A DNA stretch of 10,862 nucleotides from Paracoccaceae bacterium. Lineage in GTDB: Bacteria; Pseudomonadota; Alphaproteobacteria; Rhodobacterales; Rhodobacteraceae. Shown in pieces: positions 7,618 to 10,862 of this stretch (positions within the stretch are counted from its first letter, which is position 1; every line of letters starts with the position of its first letter). The position numbers were made by a program, and so were the translations under genes. Location of the stretch: positions 1 to 10,862 of the forward strand of contig DAOUPC010000067.1 in the NCBI GenBank assembly GCA_030626365.1. Direction: 5' to 3'. The notes under the pieces are model-generated. The model made no database searches. It worked only from the letters and a program-made list of their open reading frames with translations, and was not told where the DNA came from.

Positions 7618-7886
7618 GCGCCTGCCCCCTTAACGCTCGCCGCCAGTTCCGCCCCCAGAACCGCATGCGTCACCGTGTTGCGCGTCACCACCAGCCAGGC
7701 CGAACAACCGGCCTCGTGATACCATAGCTCCCGGGTCTCTCCGGCGGGGTTCGCGCGCAAGTGCAAATACTCATCCCACACCTCCGGGCCAGCATCCGGA
7801 TCGGGCCGGGCCAGCGCCACAGCGGCCCCCTTGTAATAGAATTCGCGCCGGTCGCGCTCGCCACAAATGGGACAGGTGATCCTCAT
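7614..7886 (-). CDS. soxD: Sarcosine oxidase subunit delta SoxD
   Basis: The small zinc-binding subunit (90 residues) of heterotetrameric sarcosine oxidase. The likely zinc ligands are visible: Cys5 and Cys8 in CPICGERD, His57 in WYHEAGC and Cys61, matching the Cys-Cys-His-Cys pattern of the family. The characteristic REFYYKG and WDEYLHLRANPAG segments are present. The ATG at 7886 gives the expected N-terminus MRITCPICG. GGAG is only two bases before it, so the ribosome binding site is poor. The stop TGA overlaps the soxA ATG (ATGA, 4 bases), a sign of translational coupling. It is separated from soxB by 58 bases. Confidence 0.96.
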   Translation of the reverse strand: MRITCPICGERDRREFYYKGAAVALARPDPDAGPEVWDEYLHLRANPAGETRELWYHEAGCSAWLVVTRNTVTHAVLGAELAASVKGAGA

Positions 7887-7895
7887 CGCTCCGCT

Positions 7896-7926
7896 CGCTT
7901 CTTCTTGTCACAAATACTCAAAATTT
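7896..7926 (-). repeat. AT-rich spacer motif between soxB and soxD, possibly a repeated intergenic element
   Basis: In the 58-base soxB-soxD gap the minus strand contains AAATTTTGAGTATTTGTGAC followed by AAGAAGAAGCG. The pattern GAGTATTT then CAAGAAGAAG resembles, from memory, short sequences that recur between genes in Rhodobacterales genomes. It occurs once in this window, so repetition cannot be shown here. The gap breaks an otherwise overlapping operon and lies directly before the weak soxD ribosome binding site. No hairpin of note is visible. Confidence 0.3.
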
Positions 7927-7944
7927 CCGCCTCTCCAACAGCAT

Positions 7945-9198
7945 CTAATGCAGGTTATGCTGTGCCCCGGTGCCTTCTTCGTCGATTATCCCAACCCCTG
8001 TGCGCATCCGGTCCAGCCGGAACCGTGTGGCGGCACCGTGCGGGCGATCCGTGGCGATCAGATGGGCAAAGCAATTGCCCGACCCCGGCACCGCCTTGAA
8101 CCCCCCATAGTTCCAGCCGCAATTCACATACAGCCCGTCGATACCGGTCTTGTCGATATAGGGTGATCCGTCGGGTGTCATATCCATGATCCCGCCCCAG
8201 CTGCGCAGCACCCTGGCCTTGCCGATCATCGGCATCAGGGTCATGCCCGCCTCCATCACATGTTCAACGATGGGCAGGTTTCCGCGCGCAGCATAAGAGG
8301 CGTACATGTCGATATCACCGCCAAACACCAGCCCGCCCTTGTCCGACTGGCTGATATAGAAATGCCCCATGCCAAAGCTAAGCACATGATCGATCACCGG
8401 CTTCAGTCCTTCGGTCACGAATGCCTGCAACACATGGGATTCGACCGGCAGACGCATCCCGGCCATCGCCGCCACCTGCCCGGACCGGCCCGCCACCACC
8501 ATCGCGACCTTCTTGGCGCGGATCGCCCCGCGCGAGGTCTGAACCCCACGCACGGTGCCGCCTTCGATGTCGATGCCGGTCACTTCGCAGTTCTGAATCA
8601 GATGCACGCCGCGCTGGTCGGCCCCGCGCGCATAGCCCCAGGCCACCGCATCATGGCGCGCCGTGCCGCCGCGTGGGTGGTACAGGCCGCCATAAACAGG
8701 AAAGCGCACATTGTCGAAATCAAGATAGGGCACCAGGGTGCGCACCCCCTCGCGGTCCAGCAGGATCGCGTCATCACCCTGGTTGATCATCGCATTGCCA
8801 CGCCGGGCAAAGGCATCGCGCTGGCCGTCGGAATGAAACAGGTTGATGACCCCGCGCTGGGAAAACATCACGTTGTAATTCAGTTCCTGTTCCAGCCCTT
8901 CCCACAGCTTCATCGAATGGGAATAAAACTCGGAATTGCCCTGAAGGAAATAGTTGGCCCGCACAATGGTGGTGTTTCGCCCCACATTGCCGCCGCCGAT
9001 ATACCCCTTTTCCAGTACCGCCACATTGCTCAGCCCGTATTCGGCCGCAAGATAATAGGCGGTGGACAGCCCGTGACCGCCACCACCAATGATCACCACG
9101 TCATATTCGGGGTTTGGTTCAGGATCGCGCCAATGCGGCGTCCAGCCTTTATTGCCAAACAGGCCCTCTTTCAGCACGCGCAGCCCGGAAAATCGCAT
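7945..9198 (-). CDS. soxB: Sarcosine oxidase subunit beta SoxB
   Basis: Catalytic flavin subunit (417 residues, normal length) of heterotetrameric sarcosine oxidase. It oxidises sarcosine at its non-covalent FAD and passes electrons to a covalent FMN that reduces oxygen to peroxide. Seen: the FAD-binding Rossmann motif DVVIIGGGGHGLSTAYYLA (33-51); the family segment GYIGGGNVGRNTTIVRANY (65-83); FSQRGVINL (112-120); and GGTARHDAVAWGYARGA (177-193). His182 in the last segment aligns with the FMN-linked His172 of the Corynebacterium U-96 enzyme. NCGWNYGGFKAVPGSG near the C-terminus is also typical. The ATG at 9198 has AGGGG six bases upstream. The stop is TAG at 7945-7947. It is the first gene of the sox operon, and a 9-bp inverted repeat lies in its leader. 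It has nothing to do with the thiosulfate-oxidation gene of the same name. Confidence 0.97.
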   Translation of the reverse strand: MRFSGLRVLKEGLFGNKGWTPHWRDPEPNPEYDVVIIGGGGHGLSTAYYLAAEYGLSNVAVLEKGYIGGGNVGRNTTIVRANYFLQGNSEFYSHSMKLWEGLEQELNYNVMFSQRGVINLFHSDGQRDAFARRGNAMINQGDDAILLDREGVRTLVPYLDFDNVRFPVYGGLYHPRGGTARHDAVAWGYARGADQRGVHLIQNCEVTGIDIEGGTVRGVQTSRGAIRAKKVAMVVAGRSGQVAAMAGMRLPVESHVLQAFVTEGLKPVIDHVLSFGMGHFYISQSDKGGLVFGGDIDMYASYAARGNLPIVEHVMEAGMTLMPMIGKARVLRSWGGIMDMTPDGSPYIDKTGIDGLYVNCGWNYGGFKAVPGSGNCFAHLIATDRPHGAATRFRLDRMRTGVGIIDEEGTGAQHNLH

Positions 9199-9228
9199 GT
9201 GTTACCCCTGTTGATACCGGTTCAGCCA

Positions 9229-9266
9229 AAGGTCCGGTGTCTGATGGAACGCCCACCCCGGACCTT
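9229..9266. repeat. 9-bp perfect inverted repeat in the soxB leader
   Basis: AAGGTCCGG (9229-9237) and CCGGACCTT (9258-9266) are exact inverted copies separated by 20 bases. One more G-C pair is possible if an A is bulged. The nearer arm ends 30 bases before the soxB ATG. The site could be an operator for a dimeric regulator, with half-site centres 29 bp apart, or an mRNA leader hairpin. The match is seen directly; the role is inferred from its position before a catabolic operon. Confidence 0.55.
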
Positions 9267-9341
9267 GTTACCTGCCTATACACCGATCATCCGCCAATAC
9301 ACGACAGAATGTGGCGCAAACCGCCCCATATCCGGGTAAAA

Positions 9342-9437
9342 TTACAAATGGGCGCGGCAATGCACCATCCCGGCAGCAATCAGCAGCAACAAAACAACCG
9401 GCGGACCGAACCCCGCCTGCCTAGGGTCAGGAGCCAT
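9342..9437 (-). other. Doubtful 31-codon frame with a hydrophobic run
   Basis: The ATG at 9437 opens a 31-residue frame ending at TAA (9342-9344). It has a polar start MAPDPRQAGFGPP, then VVLLLLIAAGMV, then CRAHL. The hydrophobic stretch is about 12 residues, short for a membrane span. AGGA lies only three bases before the ATG, and the ATG sits in the loop of an imperfect hairpin. It could be a leader peptide, a decayed start of a membrane-protein gene or chance. I do not recognise it and do not call it a gene. Confidence 0.2.
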
Positions 9438-9450
9438 TAATCCTGCACCC
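9424..9450. repeat. Imperfect inverted repeat (9 pairs, one bulge)
   Basis: GGGTCAGGA (9424-9432) pairs with TCCTGCACCC (9441-9450) if one base is bulged, leaving an 8-base loop. It lies about 95-120 bases beyond the glutamate dehydrogenase stop. There is no T-run after it on the minus strand, so it is a weak terminator candidate at best. The ATG of the doubtful 31-codon frame falls in the loop. Confidence 0.35.
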
Positions 9451-9499
9451 GGCATTTGCCGCACAACCGGTCATCATCGGGGTTCAGGGCGGCTAACCC

Positions 9500-9528
9500 C
9501 CCCACGCATCCGGATCAGACGCGTGGGG
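9500..9528 (-). terminator. Candidate terminator hairpin after glutamate dehydrogenase
   Basis: CCCCACGC (9500-9507) and GCGTGGGG (9521-9528) form a perfect, GC-rich 8-bp stem with a 13-base loop, 16 bases past the dehydrogenase stop. It can be lengthened with AACCCC/GGGGTT if extra Cs bulge. On the minus strand the stem is followed by GGGTTAGCC rather than a U-run, so intrinsic termination may be weak. It could instead protect the mRNA 3' end. Confidence 0.5.
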
Positions 9529-9544
9529 TTGCAAGGGTGTTGTC

Positions 9545-10862
9545 TTATAGTCCCTTGGCGCGATAGCTGGCCGCGACCTTGCCGATCGACACAAGGTAAG
9601 CCGCCGTTCGCAGGTCATCGACATCGCTTCGGCCATGCCAGACCTCGCGCATTGACTGATAGGCAATGCGCATCGTGTCATCCAGCCCCGAGCGCACCAG
9701 CTCCAGTTCATCCGCGCCGCGCAGGTACTTGTCCTTGAACGCGGGCGTCATCGACCAGGCATCGCCCAGATAACGGTCAAGCCGTTCCAGTTCGTCGATC
9801 ACCAGTTGGTGGCGCGCCTCTTCCTGGCGCCGCTGCATCCGGCCAAACCGGATATGCGACAGGTTCTTGACCCATTCGAAATAAGACACCGTGACACCGC
9901 CGGCGTTGGCATACATGTCCGGAATAATCACCGTTCCCTTTTCGCGCAGGATATCGTCGGCCCCGGCCGTTACCGGACCGTTTGCTGCCTCGATGATCAG
10001 CGGGGCCTTTATCCGGGCCGCGTTGGACATGTTGATCACCCCCTCAAGCGCCGCCGGAATCAGAATGTCGCATTCCTCCTCCAGGACCGCCGCGCCCTCG
10101 GCGGTGTGCGTCGCATCCGGGAACCCGGACACGCCGCCATGTTTGACGATCCAGCTATGCACCGCCTCGACATCCAGACCGGCCGGATTGAACAGCGCGC
10201 CATCACGTTCGATGATGCCGGTGATGACACAGCCATCTTCCTGGGACAGAAACTTGGCCGCGTGATACCCCACATTGCCCAGGCCCTGCACGATCACCCG
10301 CTTGCCATCCAGTGACCCGGTCAGGTTGGCCTTTTCCACATCGCGCACATCGCGAAAGAATTCGCGCAAGGCATATTGCACACCACGCCCCGTTGCCTCG
10401 ACCCGGCCAGCGATACCGCCCGCATTCAGCGGCTTGCCGGTGACGCAGGCCTTTGCGTTGATGTCGGTGGTGTTCATGCGCGCGTACTGATCGGCAATCC
10501 AGGCCATCTCGCGTTCGCCGGTGCCCATGTCGGGGGCCGGGACGTTCTGGCTGGGATGGATCAGGTCGCGTTTGGCCAGTTCATAGGCGAACCGCCGGGT
10601 GATCATTTCCAGTTCGTGTTCGTCATACTGGCGCGGATCAATGCGCAGCCCGCCCTTGGAGCCACCGAACGGTGCCTCGACCAGGGCGCATTTATAGGTC
10701 ATCAGCGCCGCCAGCGCCTCGACCTCGTCCTGATGCACATTGGGCGCGAAACGAATACCGCCCTTGACCGGTTCCATATGTTCCGAATGAACCGAGCGAT
10801 AGCCGGTAAAGGTCTGAATGTTCCCACGCAGGCGCACACCAAAGCGCACCGTATAGGTCGCG
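9545..10862 (-). CDS. Glutamate dehydrogenase (Glu/Leu/Phe/Val dehydrogenase family), N-terminus off the right edge
   Basis: Interconverts glutamate and 2-oxoglutarate plus ammonium, in the cytoplasm. The frame is open to the window edge, reading ATYTVRFGVRLRG before the first possible internal GTG (10849). The true start is therefore outside and roughly 40 residues are missing, judging by family length. Counting from 10849: KGGIRF (29-34) and MTYKCALVEAPFGGSKGG (50-67), with substrate/catalytic lysines Lys53 and Lys65. NVPAPDMGTGE (102-112) follows, with catalytic Asp107, then ATGRGV and the NAD(P)-binding Rossmann motif VQGLGNVG (187-194). The C-terminal segment ANAGGVTVSYFEWVKN is typical of glutamate dehydrogenases. 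An acidic residue near the end of the second Rossmann strand (GIIERDG) would favour NAD over NADP, a weak inference. The stop is TAA at 9545-9547, followed by a hairpin. gdhA is the likely name if complete, but related amino-acid dehydrogenases cannot be fully excluded. Confidence 0.95.
   Translation of the reverse strand, partial: ATYTVRFGVRLRGNIQTFTGYRSVHSEHMEPVKGGIRFAPNVHQDEVEALAALMTYKCALVEAPFGGSKGGLRIDPRQYDEHELEMITRRFAYELAKRDLIHPSQNVPAPDMGTGEREMAWIADQYARMNTTDINAKACVTGKPLNAGGIAGRVEATGRGVQYALREFFRDVRDVEKANLTGSLDGKRVIVQGLGNVGYHAAKFLSQEDGCVITGIIERDGALFNPAGLDVEAVHSWIVKHGGVSGFPDATHTAEGAAVLEEECDILIPAALEGVINMSNAARIKAPLIIEAANGPVTAGADDILREKGTVIIPDMYANAGGVTVSYFEWVKNLSHIRFGRMQRRQEEARHQLVIDELERLDRYLGDAWSMTPAFKDKYLRGADELELVRSGLDDTMRIAYQSMREVWHGRSDVDDLRTAAYLVSIGKVAASYRAKGL

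Larger units (their letters stand above)
9199..9544. promoter_or_regulatory. Intergenic region between glutamate dehydrogenase and soxB
   Basis: A 346-base stretch with no convincing gene. From the dehydrogenase side it holds the candidate terminator hairpin (9500-9528), a 12-base palindrome CGGCATTTGCCG (9450-9461), an imperfect hairpin (9424-9450), a doubtful 31-codon frame, an AT-richer part near 9290-9350 and the soxB leader with its inverted repeat. The soxB promoter is presumably here. I see TGTATAGG on the minus strand around 9275-9282 as a possible extended -10, but no matching -35, so I do not place a promoter. Confidence 0.5.

Noticed and set aside
5836..7719. A long plus-strand frame of 627 codons opposite soxA.
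   Set aside because: It lies wholly antisense to the well-supported soxA/soxD genes, is rich in Arg, His, Pro and Gly as antisense frames of GC-rich genes are, and shows no recognisable domain.
4134..9198. Reading the sox genes as the sulfur (thiosulfate) oxidation system.
   Set aside because: The proteins carry flavin, folate-domain and zinc motifs of sarcosine oxidase; no cytochrome c, SoxYZ or metallophosphatase features are present.
9270..9325. TTGGCG and TATAGG on the minus strand as a soxB promoter.
   Set aside because: The two boxes are only 11 bases apart, and no better -35 is found at 16-18 bases.
9400..9417. GGCGG/CCGCC inverted repeat upstream of soxB.
   Set aside because: Only five pairs in GC-rich DNA; expected by chance.
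10849..10849. A GTG that could be read as the start of the glutamate dehydrogenase.
   Set aside because: The frame stays open to the window edge and the preceding residues ATYT fit the family, so the true start is outside the window.
1..10862. tRNA, rRNA, CRISPR, insertion sequence or phage features.
   Set aside because: None seen on reading the intergenic regions and gene ends; the window has uniform composition and intact housekeeping genes.

Overview
The window looks like an ordinary chromosomal segment of a GC-rich alphaproteobacterium, most likely of the order Rhodobacterales (Roseobacter/Paracoccus-type). The DnaG, RpoD and sarcosine oxidase proteins have the sequence style of that group. 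This placement rests on recognising the proteins by eye, not on a search. All genes that can be supported lie on the minus strand, so transcription runs from high to low coordinates. The long plus-strand reading frames are shadows of these genes.

In transcription order the layout is as follows. (1) 10862-9545: a glutamate dehydrogenase that enters from beyond the right edge (N-terminus missing) and is followed by a possible terminator hairpin at 9500-9528. (2) 9199-9544: a 346-base intergenic region holding hairpins, one doubtful 31-codon reading frame and the presumed control region of the next operon. (3) 9198-4134: soxB, soxD, soxA and soxG, encoding the beta, delta, alpha and gamma subunits of heterotetrameric sarcosine oxidase. 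soxD/soxA and soxA/soxG overlap; soxB and soxD are 58 bases apart. (4) 4097-3801: a small secreted protein of unknown function. (5) 3761-1806: dnaG, primase. (6) 1690-1: rpoD, the primary sigma factor, cut by the left edge before its region 4.

The sox genes demethylate sarcosine, the last N-methyl step of choline and glycine betaine breakdown. They yield glycine, hydrogen peroxide and 5,10-methylene-tetrahydrofolate. Glutamate dehydrogenase links nitrogen to central carbon but looks like a separate transcription unit. dnaG-rpoD is the conserved core of the bacterial macromolecular synthesis operon. Here it sits directly behind the catabolic sox cluster with only 39 bases after the last small gene, and those bases hold a good candidate sigma-70 promoter whose predicted start falls on the dnaG ATG.

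I found no new system, mobile element, CRISPR array, tRNA or rRNA. The points most worth a second look are the possible leaderless dnaG promoter, a Tyr-to-Cys change in the promoter-melting region of RpoD, the alternating GATTCG/CGAATC repeats before rpoD, the 9-bp inverted repeat in the soxB leader, and the small secreted protein.
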